Positions 54,256 through 63,900 of a stretch of 64,000 nucleotides of DNA are shown here, one piece after another; the stretch's first letter is position 1, and every line of letters starts with the position of its first letter. The notes under the pieces were generated by a model that was given only the letters and a program-made list of their open reading frames with translations, made no database searches and was not told where the DNA came from. A program made the position numbers and the translations under genes. The DNA is from UBA1351 sp965140555 (GTDB lineage: Bacteria; Bacillota; Clostridia; Lachnospirales; Vallitaleaceae): the NCBI GenBank assembly GCA_965140555.1, contig OZ223259.1:1240001-1304000 (forward strand). The letters are read 5' to 3'.

Positions 54256-56121
54256 CTAGTCTTTCGTTTTAGGTTTTATAAATTTCTTTCTCTCAGCTTT
54301 TTCCTTAACGACAGGCTTCTCTTCTACAACCTCATTCTGCTCTTTTTCGTTTTCTTCCTGTACAACTGTAGCAATCGCTTCATTAAGAAAATGTTGTTCT
54401 TCTACTTGACGTAACCGTTTTGTTACGGCTTCCTCAATTTCATATTCTTGATGAAGTCCCTGCCCTAATGCATAGATTAGCAGCAATAATAGAACCGCAA
54501 AAGGTAGTCCTGTCATAACAGATGCTGTTTGTAACGCTGTCAAACCACCACCGATTAATAAGGTTGCAGCAACTACACCTTCCATAACAGCCCAAAATAC
54601 ACGTTGTGGTATTGGTGAATCCAACTTACCTCCTGATGTCAAGTGATCGACAACTAACGAACCACTATCTGAAGAGGTAACGAAGAAGACCGTCACAAGG
54701 ATAATACCGATAACTGATAATAACTGAGTCCATGGCAAATGTTCTAACATAGCAAAAAGTGCAATAGAGACATCCTCACTAACAACTGAGGCTATATCTC
54801 CAATACCGTTGGTTTGAATATTTAATGCTGTTCCTCCGAATACGCTCATCCAGAAGAAGGATAAAATAGACGGAACCAAGAGTACGCCGAGAATAAATTC
54901 CCGTACTGTACGACCTTTTGAAATACGTGCAATAAACATACCTACAAATGGAGACCATGAAATCCACCACGCCCAATAGAAGATGGTCCAATCACCCTGC
55001 CAATTCGTATCTCTAAAGGTTTCTGTCCACAAACTCATTTCCACAATATTCGATAAATAGAACCCGGTGTTTTGTGTGAAACCGCTAAGGATGTAAACGG
55101 TAGGTCCTGCAATTAAAATGAACAACATAAAGATTCCTGCAAGTCCCATATTTAACTCACTCAACCGCTTAACACCACCATCAAGTCCCATGACAACCGA
55201 TAATGTAGCAAGCCCTGTGATACCTATAATTAATCCGACCTGAACTGCCGGACTTATAGCTACCCCGAATAAGAAATTGAGTCCTGCATTGACTTGTGCA
55301 ACACCTAATCCAAGAGAAGTTGCTAGACCCGTTAATGTGGCTAATACTGAGAGGACATCTATCATATTACCCCAAAAACCATAAATTTTATTACCAATCA
55401 AAGGATAGAATACAGAACGAATGGTAAGTGGCAACCCTCGATTATAAGCAAAAAAAGCAAGGCCTAATCCTACAACTGAATAGATCGCCCATGGATGTAT
55501 TCCCCAGTGGAAGAACGTCGTTGCCATAGCTGCCTGTGCTGCTGCCGGCGATCCGGGTTCAAGTCCACCAAACATAGGGGATGGGTTGTTCAAATGACTG
55601 ATCGGTTCCCCAACACTCCAGAATAACAATCCAATACCCATTCCTGCACTTAATAGCATGGCATACCAACCAAATTTAGTAAACTCCGGCTGAGCATCAT
55701 TCCCACCAATCGTTATATTTCCATAACGACTAAAGGCAAAGTAGAGCGCCGCAATGATAAAAATATTGGCTGAGGCCACAAAAAACCAGCCGGCATTTTT
55801 GGTAACACTTTCCATTAAATTTGCAAATGTTTCCTCTGCTGCAGCCGGAAATAGCAATGTCAATGTGATAAATATTGCCAACAAGGCTGTTGATATAAAG
55901 GTTACTTGAGGATGAATATCAAAACCATGTCCCGACCAGTTATTCTCTCCTGGCTCTTGTCTACCCGCTTCATCAAAGAGGGACTTTGTCGGACGTATTT
56001 GTAAGCCTTTAAAGGGCTTTCTATTCTTAATCGCTTTCTTTCGCGCTTCTACTTCCGCTCTCTTAAGCTTCTCGGCCAATATCTTTTTGGACTCGAGTCG
56101 TTTCTTCTCATTTTCATTCAT
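54256..56121 (-). CDS. BCCT-family transporter (glycine betaine/choline/carnitine type)
   Basis: A 621-residue protein with 12 membrane segments. GWYAMLLSAGMGIGLLFWSVGEPISH, FFHWGIHPWAIYSVVGLGLAFFAYNRGLP and WTIFYWAWWISWSPFVGMFIARISKGRTVREF are BCCT hallmarks. It has a basic N-terminal tail (~65 residues) and a Glu/Lys-rich C-terminal tail (~80 residues), often osmosensory in BCCT proteins. I start it at 56121, after GGTAGGA; the longer reading from 56175 has no ribosome site. It brings in a quaternary-ammonium solute, probably for osmotic protection. Confidence 0.92.
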   Translation of the reverse strand: MNENEKKRLESKKILAEKLKRAEVEARKKAIKNRKPFKGLQIRPTKSLFDEAGRQEPGENNWSGHGFDIHPQVTFISTALLAIFITLTLLFPAAAEETFANLMESVTKNAGWFFVASANIFIIAALYFAFSRYGNITIGGNDAQPEFTKFGWYAMLLSAGMGIGLLFWSVGEPISHLNNPSPMFGGLEPGSPAAAQAAMATTFFHWGIHPWAIYSVVGLGLAFFAYNRGLPLTIRSVFYPLIGNKIYGFWGNMIDVLSVLATLTGLATSLGLGVAQVNAGLNFLFGVAISPAVQVGLIIGITGLATLSVVMGLDGGVKRLSELNMGLAGIFMLFILIAGPTVYILSGFTQNTGFYLSNIVEMSLWTETFRDTNWQGDWTIFYWAWWISWSPFVGMFIARISKGRTVREFILGVLLVPSILSFFWMSVFGGTALNIQTNGIGDIASVVSEDVSIALFAMLEHLPWTQLLSVIGIILVTVFFVTSSDSGSLVVDHLTSGGKLDSPIPQRVFWAVMEGVVAATLLIGGGLTALQTASVMTGLPFAVLLLLLIYALGQGLHQEYEIEEAVTKRLRQVEEQHFLNEAIATVVQEENEKEQNEVVEEKPVVKEKAERKKFIKPKTKD

Positions 56122-56291
56122 TTTTATCCTACCTTTCTTATTCTTCTCTCTTTTTCTTTTTATTCTTTCCTCCATACTTCTTGTTGCAATATAATATTAG
56201 GGAATCTGATGGTTATTTCACCTGATATCATCGTCCCTAATGGGTATAAAGACGAACGATCCCTCAGTATAAAGAATCTTCATTACATTAA

Positions 56292-56320
56292 ACCCTATCA
56301 GAGTCAAAAGAATTTGTCAA
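56292..56320 (-). promoter_or_regulatory. Probable promoter of the BCCT gene
   Basis: TTGACA (56320-56315), 17-base spacer, TAGGGT on the minus strand; the -10 is poor. Confidence 0.4.
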
Positions 56321-56438
56321 TTTTTCACCCGACGCATCCCGATAAATGTCCATACTTTTTTATATTTTTCTTGCTTTTTTCTTTCAATTGCGTTATTATG
56401 TTTTGAAATATCTAAAAACGAGAGGGAGGTAATTGAAA

Positions 56439-57428
56439 ATGTGCATCATTCAAGTTCATGGACTTACAAAAACTTTTGATACCAAAATTAAAGCCCCGGG
56501 ATTCTCCGGTAGTTTCCAATCTATGTTTCGGCCGCAATTCAAATCCGTCAATGCCGTCGATCACGTGGATTTTAATGTGGAGCAAGGAGAAATGCTCGCC
56601 TTTATAGGCCCAAATGGGGCAGGTAAGTCGACAACCATTAAAATGTTAACCGGTATCTTGCAACCTTCAGAAGGTTCCATTGATGTCATGGGCTATCATC
56701 CTATGAACGATCGTCAATCCATGAGTTATCACATCGGTACCGTCTTCGGACAAAAATCACAACTATGGTTTCACCTCCCCCCTGAGGACAGTTTTCGTCT
56801 CCTCGGTAAATTGTATGAAATCGATGACCACACCTTAAAGAAGCGGATTGCTTATTTGAACGATGTCTTCGACATACATGATTTACTGAATATACCCGTA
56901 CGAAAAATGTCTTTGGGTCAAAGGATACGATGTGAAATAGCCGCTTCGTTACTCCATGAACCAAAGATTATTTTTTTGGACGAACCGACTATTGGATTAG
57001 ATGTTATCGTCAAACAGAAGATTCGTGACTTAATAAAAACCGTGAATCAAGAAGAGAAAACCACGATTTTTCTGACCTCCCATGATGCCGGAGATATTGA
57101 CCAACTCTGCAAGCGGGTCATTGTTATTAATCACGGCAATATTGTGACAGATGATACCACTGCCAATATCAAGCGCGAGTACTTAGGTAGTAAGATACTG
57201 AAAGTCAAGTATGCCGAGAAGGTCATCCTACCAAAGACACAGCTTCCTATAACACCTATGGATGACTATTCCATTGAAGTCGCCCTAGATACACGCATCT
57301 TCGACATTCACGACATTATTACCCAGCTCATTACCTATGGTAAAGTTTTAGATATTACCATTGAAGATCCGCCACTGGAAGAAATCATTGCTTCTATCTA
57401 TCAGCGTAAAAAGGAGGTTCATGAATGA
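56439..57428 (+). CDS. ABC-2 exporter ATP-binding protein
   Basis: A 329-residue ATPase: Walker A GPNGAGKSTTIKMLTG, signature MSLGQRIRCEIAASLL (LGQRMR variant), Walker B IIFLDEPTIGLD. The length and FDTKIKAPGFSGSFQSMFRPQFKSVNAVDHVDF insertion fit the COG4586 group. The ATG at 56439 has GGAGG nine bases upstream; a TTG at 56433 is too close to it. Its TGA overlaps the next ATG (ATGA). Confidence 0.9.
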   Translation: MCIIQVHGLTKTFDTKIKAPGFSGSFQSMFRPQFKSVNAVDHVDFNVEQGEMLAFIGPNGAGKSTTIKMLTGILQPSEGSIDVMGYHPMNDRQSMSYHIGTVFGQKSQLWFHLPPEDSFRLLGKLYEIDDHTLKKRIAYLNDVFDIHDLLNIPVRKMSLGQRIRCEIAASLLHEPKIIFLDEPTIGLDVIVKQKIRDLIKTVNQEEKTTIFLTSHDAGDIDQLCKRVIVINHGNIVTDDTTANIKREYLGSKILKVKYAEKVILPKTQLPITPMDDYSIEVALDTRIFDIHDIITQLITYGKVLDITIEDPPLEEIIASIYQRKKEVHE

Positions 57429-58228
57429 TTGCCAAATGGTACAAATATCATTATGTGTTAAAAACATCCATCATGGATACCTTTGTCTACGTCGTCGATT
57501 TCTTCGGTCGAAGTGTGTTTTTTGCTTTTATACTGGGTATATACCTTCTTCTATGGCAAGCCGTCTATGGTGCAACAGACAGTCAAATGATTGAAGGTTT
57601 TGACTTAAATCGAATGATTTGGTATCTCGTCATTACGGAAATTGTAACGCTATCAACCAGCAACTACTATGACGAGGTTTCAACAGATATAAAGACGGGT
57701 AATATCGCATACCAGTTGAATAAACCTTATCACTATGTCACGTATAGTTTTTATAATAATTTTGGAAAAGTCCTTATTCGCATGCTTGTTAATTCGACCG
57801 TAGGTATTCTGACTGCCCTTGTTTTCGTCGGAGGGCTGGAATCTTTTCATCTGTATTCAGTACCTTTTGTCCTTTTAAGTCTTTTTATGGGCATCGGTAT
57901 TAACTTTTTCCTAAATTTTACCCTTGCCTTAACGGCCTTTTGGGTTGAGGAAAATACGCCCTTTCGTTGGATTTTTCAGAAGTTGGTCTTTACCCTAGGT
58001 GGGATGCTCTTACCTCTTGACCTCTTCCCCCATGCCATACAGAATATAAGTCGTTACCTGCCTTTTGCCTATATTACCTATGTTCCGGGGAAACTTTTTG
58101 TCGATTTTAATACCCATGATTTTCTATATGGATTTATGGGGCAATGCATCTACCTTATACTAGCCATCCTTCTATGCTATGCAGTCTATAAGAAAGGAGT
58201 GAAAGCACTCAATGTCAACGGCGGATAA
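57425..58228 (+). CDS. ABC-2 exporter permease, first subunit
   Basis: A 267-residue protein with six membrane segments, of the type paired with COG4586 ATPases. IAYQLNKPYHYVTYSFYNNFGKVL and FRWIFQKLVFTLGGMLLPLDLFP are typical of the COG4587 subunit. Four-base overlap with the ATPase gene and 17-base overlap with the next gene. Substrate unknown. Confidence 0.85.
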   Translation: MIAKWYKYHYVLKTSIMDTFVYVVDFFGRSVFFAFILGIYLLLWQAVYGATDSQMIEGFDLNRMIWYLVITEIVTLSTSNYYDEVSTDIKTGNIAYQLNKPYHYVTYSFYNNFGKVLIRMLVNSTVGILTALVFVGGLESFHLYSVPFVLLSLFMGIGINFFLNFTLALTAFWVEENTPFRWIFQKLVFTLGGMLLPLDLFPHAIQNISRYLPFAYITYVPGKLFVDFNTHDFLYGFMGQCIYLILAILLCYAVYKKGVKALNVNGG

Positions 58229-59027
58229 TAGAAAAAACACCTATCTTTCCCATCTACAACTTCTAGGCGCCTATTTCAAATTAAACCTATCGGCGTCTAT
58301 GGAATATCGCACCAGTTTTTTGATTCAAGTGTTTGGAATGTTCATTAACAATCTCTCCTTCGCCTTTTTCTGGTGGTTACTATTTCAACGCTTTGGGCAA
58401 ATCGGGACCTATGGTTTTGAAGATGTCATGCTCCTTTGGTCCTTTTCTTCCGCAGGGTTTGGGCTCTGCTTCATATTCTTCGGCAACATCCGTTATTTGG
58501 TCAGTATTATTGTTCGAGGTGAACTGGATACCTTCTTGCTTCAACCTAAGAATGTTCTTTTGAATACCATCAGTTCAAAGACCGTTATATCCGCATGGGG
58601 TGACTTGATTTATGGCATTCTATTATTTCTGGCTGTCGGCAATCTATCTCTGAAGACTATAGGTATGTTCATACTTTTTAGTATCACAGCAGGACTTATA
58701 TTCAGTAGCGTACTTATCGCTTACAACAGCGCTGCCTTTTATTATGGTAATATTCAGTCCCTTGCTAATCTGATTCTCGAGTTTATGATTACCTTCTCCA
58801 TCTATCCGGCAGATATGTTCCATGGTGTCATTCGTTTAATCCTCTTCACCCTGTTGCCCGCCGGATTTATCTCCATGGTTCCTGTTAGTCTCCTCAGTTC
58901 CTTCCATATAGGATGCTTTCTTTTGCTACCAGCGGTTACCATGGGATGGATGGTTATTGCCTACCTCCTTTTCTATCGTGGGTTAAAACATTATGAATCC
59001 GGAAACCTGATTGTAAATCGTATGTAA
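58212..59027 (+). CDS. ABC-2 exporter permease, second subunit
   Basis: A 271-residue protein with six membrane segments; SFLIQVFGMFINNLSFAFFWWLLFQRFGQIGTYGFEDVMLLWSF and RGELDTFLLQPKNVL are typical of the COG3694 subunit. With the two preceding genes it makes a complete three-part exporter. Confidence 0.85.
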   Translation: MSTADNRKNTYLSHLQLLGAYFKLNLSASMEYRTSFLIQVFGMFINNLSFAFFWWLLFQRFGQIGTYGFEDVMLLWSFSSAGFGLCFIFFGNIRYLVSIIVRGELDTFLLQPKNVLLNTISSKTVISAWGDLIYGILLFLAVGNLSLKTIGMFILFSITAGLIFSSVLIAYNSAAFYYGNIQSLANLILEFMITFSIYPADMFHGVIRLILFTLLPAGFISMVPVSLLSSFHIGCFLLLPAVTMGWMVIAYLLFYRGLKHYESGNLIVNRM

Positions 59028-59090
59028 TATGAGCATCTCCATGCATTAGCGATTCACGACTATGGAACACCTTTAAAAAACTATAGAATA

Positions 59091-59127
59091 AGAAGGAGGT
59101 TCAGCCCACAGGCGAACCTCCTTCTTA
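59091..59127 (+). terminator. Terminator of the ABC-2 exporter operon
   Basis: AAGAAGGAGGTTC and its complement (59115-59127) with an 11-base loop; the A-rich side also allows termination from the minus strand. Confidence 0.75.
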
Positions 59128-59144
59128 TCTGCTAATAGCATTAT

Positions 59145-59756
59145 TTAATCATAATATCGAACATCATACCCACCAAGACTATCAAAATAAACCTCAATCT
59201 CAAAAGAATCCGACAGGCGATCATTGACTGTATAGATTATGGTTACCTGTCCTTGATCCAAGGGCGATTGCATAAGCATGGACTTTGTTGTCACTTCACC
59301 ACTTACTTCAACACACTCAATATAACCATTCTCGAGTAGATATTTAGCTTCTGCTATGGTCATTGTATCTTCGTATTGGGTTGAGGAATCTAATATGGTA
59401 TAGCTACCGTATATCCGGATACTTCGCTCACTTTTCTGCTTACTCTGCCACGCATCAATCGTTGCATAATTACTTGTTATCTTAAGGACTTTGATGTCCT
59501 GAATATCCACATGACCCTTAGCATCAACGGATGTCTGTATCGCCATTGGAACATCGACATACATGGCCTCTGCCTTAATCCCATCAAAGTTTGCCGGAAT
59601 GTTGATATGGACTTTCTTTGTCTCCTGACTCTCTTTAATGTCTACTCCACTTCCTGCTCCGTCCGGTAACTCAATTGCCGAATAGCTACCTACATCTGTT
59701 ACCAATAGGCAAGCCCCTACCACGACGATTAATAAATATGCCTTGATACTCTTCAT
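59145..59756 (-). CDS. Secreted or membrane-anchored protein of unknown function
   Basis: A 203-residue protein with one N-terminal hydrophobic segment (AYLLIVVVGACLLVTDVG). The remainder is hydrophilic and rich in beta-strand patterns (HINIPANFDGIKAEAMYVDVP, SIRIYGSYTILDSSTQYEDTMTIAEAKYLLENGYIE). I do not recognise the family. The Cys at 16 is not in a clear lipobox. GGATGGTGG precedes the ATG. Confidence 0.7.
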   Translation of the reverse strand: MKSIKAYLLIVVVGACLLVTDVGSYSAIELPDGAGSGVDIKESQETKKVHINIPANFDGIKAEAMYVDVPMAIQTSVDAKGHVDIQDIKVLKITSNYATIDAWQSKQKSERSIRIYGSYTILDSSTQYEDTMTIAEAKYLLENGYIECVEVSGEVTTKSMLMQSPLDQGQVTIIYTVNDRLSDSFEIEVYFDSLGGYDVRYYD

Positions 59757-59907
59757 ACTCCACCATCCCTTTCTTTTATCGGACTAATCCTCTAATGCTG
59801 TTATAACTTATATCTTCTATGTACTCCTTATACTAATTATAACACTCTGACGATACCTGTCACTCTCTTTGTCCAAAATCATACCGATTAGGGTATCTAT
59901 ACTCCCC

Positions 59908-59936
59908 TTGACATCCCATTAATATTATTATATTAT
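59908..59936 (+). promoter_or_regulatory. Promoter of the Fe-S membrane protein gene
   Basis: TTGACA (59908-59913), 17-base spacer, TATTAT (59931-59936). TATTATA (59931-59937) and TATAATA (59947-59953) form an inverted repeat over the start point, a possible operator. Confidence 0.65.
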
Positions 59937-59980
59937 ACTATTCAAATATAATAATAAATTACAATTATAAGGAGCTTATT

Positions 59981-60481
59981 ATGTCTAGAAACTCTACGAA
60001 ACGCAAGAAAAATCACCAACACTGGACTTGGATTCTCATTGTTACATTTTTCATATTAGGATATATCGACACTCGTTTTGGTATTCTAGGTCTTCTCTGT
60101 ATGGGAACTCCAATCGTTCATGCTCTTCGAGGCGAGGGAAAACTCCACTGTTCTAAGCATTGCCCTCGTGGTTCTTTTTTGGGCAAATTCCTCATTTATC
60201 TATCCTTGGATCGTCCTATGCCTAAATTTATGCGAAGCAAACGTGCTAAGCACCTTCTACTTATTGTCATGCTCAGTGTGTTTAGTTTCTCTATGTATCA
60301 TACCGGCTTTGTCTTTGAAAAAATGGCATTTGCTTTTTTCCGTTTTATGGGCCTCTCCTTCTTAATTGGTATTATGATGGGTATTCTCTTTAAGCCGAGA
60401 AGTTGGTGTCAAGTGTGCCCTATGGGAACCGGTGCAGGACTCATTGCTACTAAGAAGAAAAAACTCGCAAAAGTAGCTTAG
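59981..60481 (+). CDS. Ferredoxin-type membrane protein (NapH/NosR-like 4Fe-4S domain)
   Basis: A 166-residue protein with about four membrane segments. Two cysteine clusters, LHCSKHCPRGSFLG (about 55-68) and SWCQVCPMGTGAG (about 146-156), match the Fer4_5-type iron-sulphur binding found in NapH/NosR/CcoG-like membrane proteins. It probably carries electrons at the membrane; partner unknown. AAGGAG lies eight bases before the ATG. Single-gene unit. Confidence 0.8.
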   Translation: MSRNSTKRKKNHQHWTWILIVTFFILGYIDTRFGILGLLCMGTPIVHALRGEGKLHCSKHCPRGSFLGKFLIYLSLDRPMPKFMRSKRAKHLLLIVMLSVFSFSMYHTGFVFEKMAFAFFRFMGLSFLIGIMMGILFKPRSWCQVCPMGTGAGLIATKKKKLAKVA

Positions 60482-60485
60482 TTTA

Positions 60486-60600
60486 TCAAGCACTAAAACG
60501 CTTCACTGATTCCATAGAACTATTAGAAAAGTACTTACAATCACCGACTGTCTCTTTGTCTAATACCTTGCGAATAGATATGATCATACTCTGCTAATCC
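60486..60600 (-). pseudogene. Possible gene debris (C-terminal fragment)
   Basis: Two minus-strand reading frames joined by a shift read LAEYDHIYSQGIRQRDS and then GDCKYFSNSSMESVKRFSA with a stop at 60486-60488. No start or family recognised. It could be a decayed gene or chance. Confidence 0.3.
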
Positions 60601-60926
60601 ATTTTCTGTATTTAGCAATAGTTTATTAACCAGTACATTCAGGTTAGTAAGTGATGATAAAACAATAGGAAAATTAAATTAAGTTTTGATGGCACTCATC
60701 ATTACCATCTATATCAACAATAATCATCCTATTTGCATATTCAGGAGTAGATGAAAGATTACCTCTTCATTATACTTAATGCACACTACTCCTGAATGCT
60801 CATTTGCTTTTTCTTTTTTATTAAGATTTTCTATTAATATTTCAGTTTCTCTTACAAATTATATACATATGTCTCCTCTATCTGATGTTATGGTTTAAAA
60901 CCATATAATTTCACACTTAGTTCTAC
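60601..60926. other. AT-rich stretch with a long hairpin downstream of the PKS
   Basis: No gene supported. It contains inverted arms ATTCAGGAGTAG (60739-60750) and its complement (60786-60797), 12 pairs, beyond the PKS stop on the minus strand. There is no T run. It may end the PKS transcript or be a remnant. Confidence 0.45.
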
Positions 60927-63900
60927 TTAATTAATTTCTTTAGTATCAGAAATATAATTTACCGATTTACAATAGCTCATCATTATACTCGATAACTCTT
61001 TATCCATCGCTCTCCATTCTAAGCCAAATTTACTAAGTATATTTTGAGTTTTCTGACTATACATTCTAATAACTGAACTATGTTGAAAATGCTCCAAATC
61101 ATCATCCATAACATGGGTTCTCAGCATATCAATTGACTCTTTTAATTCTTTGTTATCTAAATTTTCATGAATAAAATTTAAAAATTCATTCACTGTTACT
61201 TCTTCTACATCAGTTTTTGTAGTACTTTGAATCAATACGTCTAGAACATCAGCAAAATTATGATTGTACAAATGATACGTCTCATTTTCAAGTTCATTAT
61301 AGTGGATAAGCTTAAGGATTGCTCTAGACATAAAGTCAACATAACCAAAGTCTGCTAAAAATAATCCCCTTGGGACTTTTTTTAGACTTGCAAATGCTTT
61401 TACGATAGAATACAATGCATTATTATTAATATTTTTTTGAAATTTTCCAGTTTTCGAGTGAAAAGATATATTACCTAGTCTATATATATTGATATTTAGC
61501 CCTTCTGCCCTATACTTCTGGATTACTTCTTCTGCTTCATATTTTGTTCTCGTATAATGATTACTAAAACTCTGTCCTAAATCAAAATCAAATTCCGAAA
61601 CACCCACATAAGGTTTATTGTATCGTCCTGCAAACACACCCATGGTAGATATATGATTAAATGATTTCACTCGAGCTTGTTTTGCAAGTTCAAGAACTCT
61701 GATTGTACCCCGTACATTTATATTGTAAAAATCTTCATACACACCAAAATGACTGGAATTTCCCGCTGAATGTATTATAGAATCAATTGATTCTGAGAGC
61801 TTAAGATACTTTTCAGTAGTCATACCTAGTAAATCCTCAGAAATGTCTCCTATACATATATCAATTCTGCTTAAGTGCTCTAAACTCATCACCATATCAA
61901 AGTAATACTCATATGCTTCTTTCAACCTATTTTTAGCATCATTTATCTTGTCTGCTCTAATTAAAACTGAGACTCTCATATCATACTTATCAAGCAATTC
62001 TTTGAGAATGTGAATCCCTAAATAACCCGTTACACCAGTTAATAATATATTCTCGAATTTCGTTTCACTCACATTATTTATACGTGTTTCACTTTTGACT
62101 TTATTCAGATATGATTCATTAAACTCATTAAAAAACATTTGCTGTTCATTTGATTCTTCATTTGAATAAGTCTGATTATACTCAATTAACTTCTCAAGTC
62201 TATCTTTTAGATATTGTTCCTTTTTTACGATAACTTTCTCTAGTTGCCTTATAGTCGGATATTGGAATACTTGATTTAATTTCACCTCATAATTTTGTGA
62301 AAGTTCTCCAACGAATGATACAGCCTTCAACGAATCCATTCCAAGCTCAAAAAAATCATCATCTAGCTTGATATTCACAACGCCTGAAATTTGCTTAAGT
62401 TTATTATAAATGTCTACTTGAATTTCTGAGGTCCACTCTTCAAATTGATCATCTTCTAGCTCATATGACGGTATTATCCTGTTATCATTCTCAGACTTAA
62501 CTAAATCATTTTCCTTTGGTTTAATATTCAAGTCAAATGTGAGTTCGTCATATCCATACGTTGGCAACAGAATTTTTTTCCCACTCTTATCAAAAACAAC
62601 ATCCAAACTAATCTTAAGCCCTACATTTTCTAAATCTCCTATTTTACTCAAAAAATAAACATAGTCATTAGTTTCATCATTTTTATGTCTCATTGTATTC
62701 ACATATATAGAATAGGGGTTGTTTTTTAAAATGTCACTGGTAAATGAACTAAGTGTTTTTCCAGGTCCCACTTCTATAAAAATATTCGTACTTTCATTCT
62801 GAATCTTTTCTATTCCTTGATAGAATCTAACAGGTTTAACAATATGCTCCGAATAATATCTAGGATCCATAGCGTCTTTACCTCTAATGAATTCACCGGT
62901 TACATTTGATAAGTATTCTATTTGAGGTTCCTTTAGCTCTATATCATCAAATACTTTTTCGAAATCACTCAATATAGAATCCATCATTTTTGAGTGGAAA
63001 GCCAGTTGGGTTTTAAGTCTTTTGAAGAGTATATCATTTTGTCTTAAAAGCATTTCAACTTTTTCTATGCCTGTCACGGTCCCAGAAATAGTACATGAAT
63101 GACTAGTATTATATGCTGCTATTTCAACGTCATCATTTAAATATTTTTCTATCTCCTCAGGTGAAGCCAACACACTAAGCATAGCCCCCTCAGACAATTG
63201 ATTCATTAGTTTGCCCCTTTTTACTAGAATCCTAATTGCCTCTTTTGGAGTCATAACACCAGAGATACAGGCTGCCGCATACTCTCCGATACTGTGTCCA
63301 ATCATCACATCTGGAAATATGCCGAATTTCATTAAATATTTTGCAATAGAATATTCAAACGCAAATATAATTGGTTGTGCATAATAGGTATTGTATATGT
63401 CATGTGTTTCTCCTTTTTCAGAAAAAATAATTTCTTTTAAATCAACATTCATATGTTGATTTGCTTCATCTAAGCACTCATCGATTATATTGCTGAATAT
63501 CTCACTGTGGTCATATAATTCTTTACCCATATCGATGTATTGAGAGCCTTGCCCAGGAAACATAAAAATCACTTTTGCCTTTTCACACTTTAGTTCTCTT
63601 GAATCTTTAACCACATAATCGCCATTCTCTATTTTTGTTAATAGGCTGTCCATCGTATCTGCTACTATATGGGTTCGATATCTCATTTTTTTTCTTCCAT
63701 TAGCTAATGTGTATGCTATATCTGTTAAAGCTAGTTTTTTTTCTTTTAAGAAATCTCCATATTTGGCTATAGTGTTTTGTAATGCCTTTTTCGATTCTGC
63801 ACTGAACAGAAATATATTTGCTGAATCCATATCCAAATTCAATACATTATTCTCATAAGACTCCATTATTAAATGTACATTTGTTCCTCCGATTCCAAAA

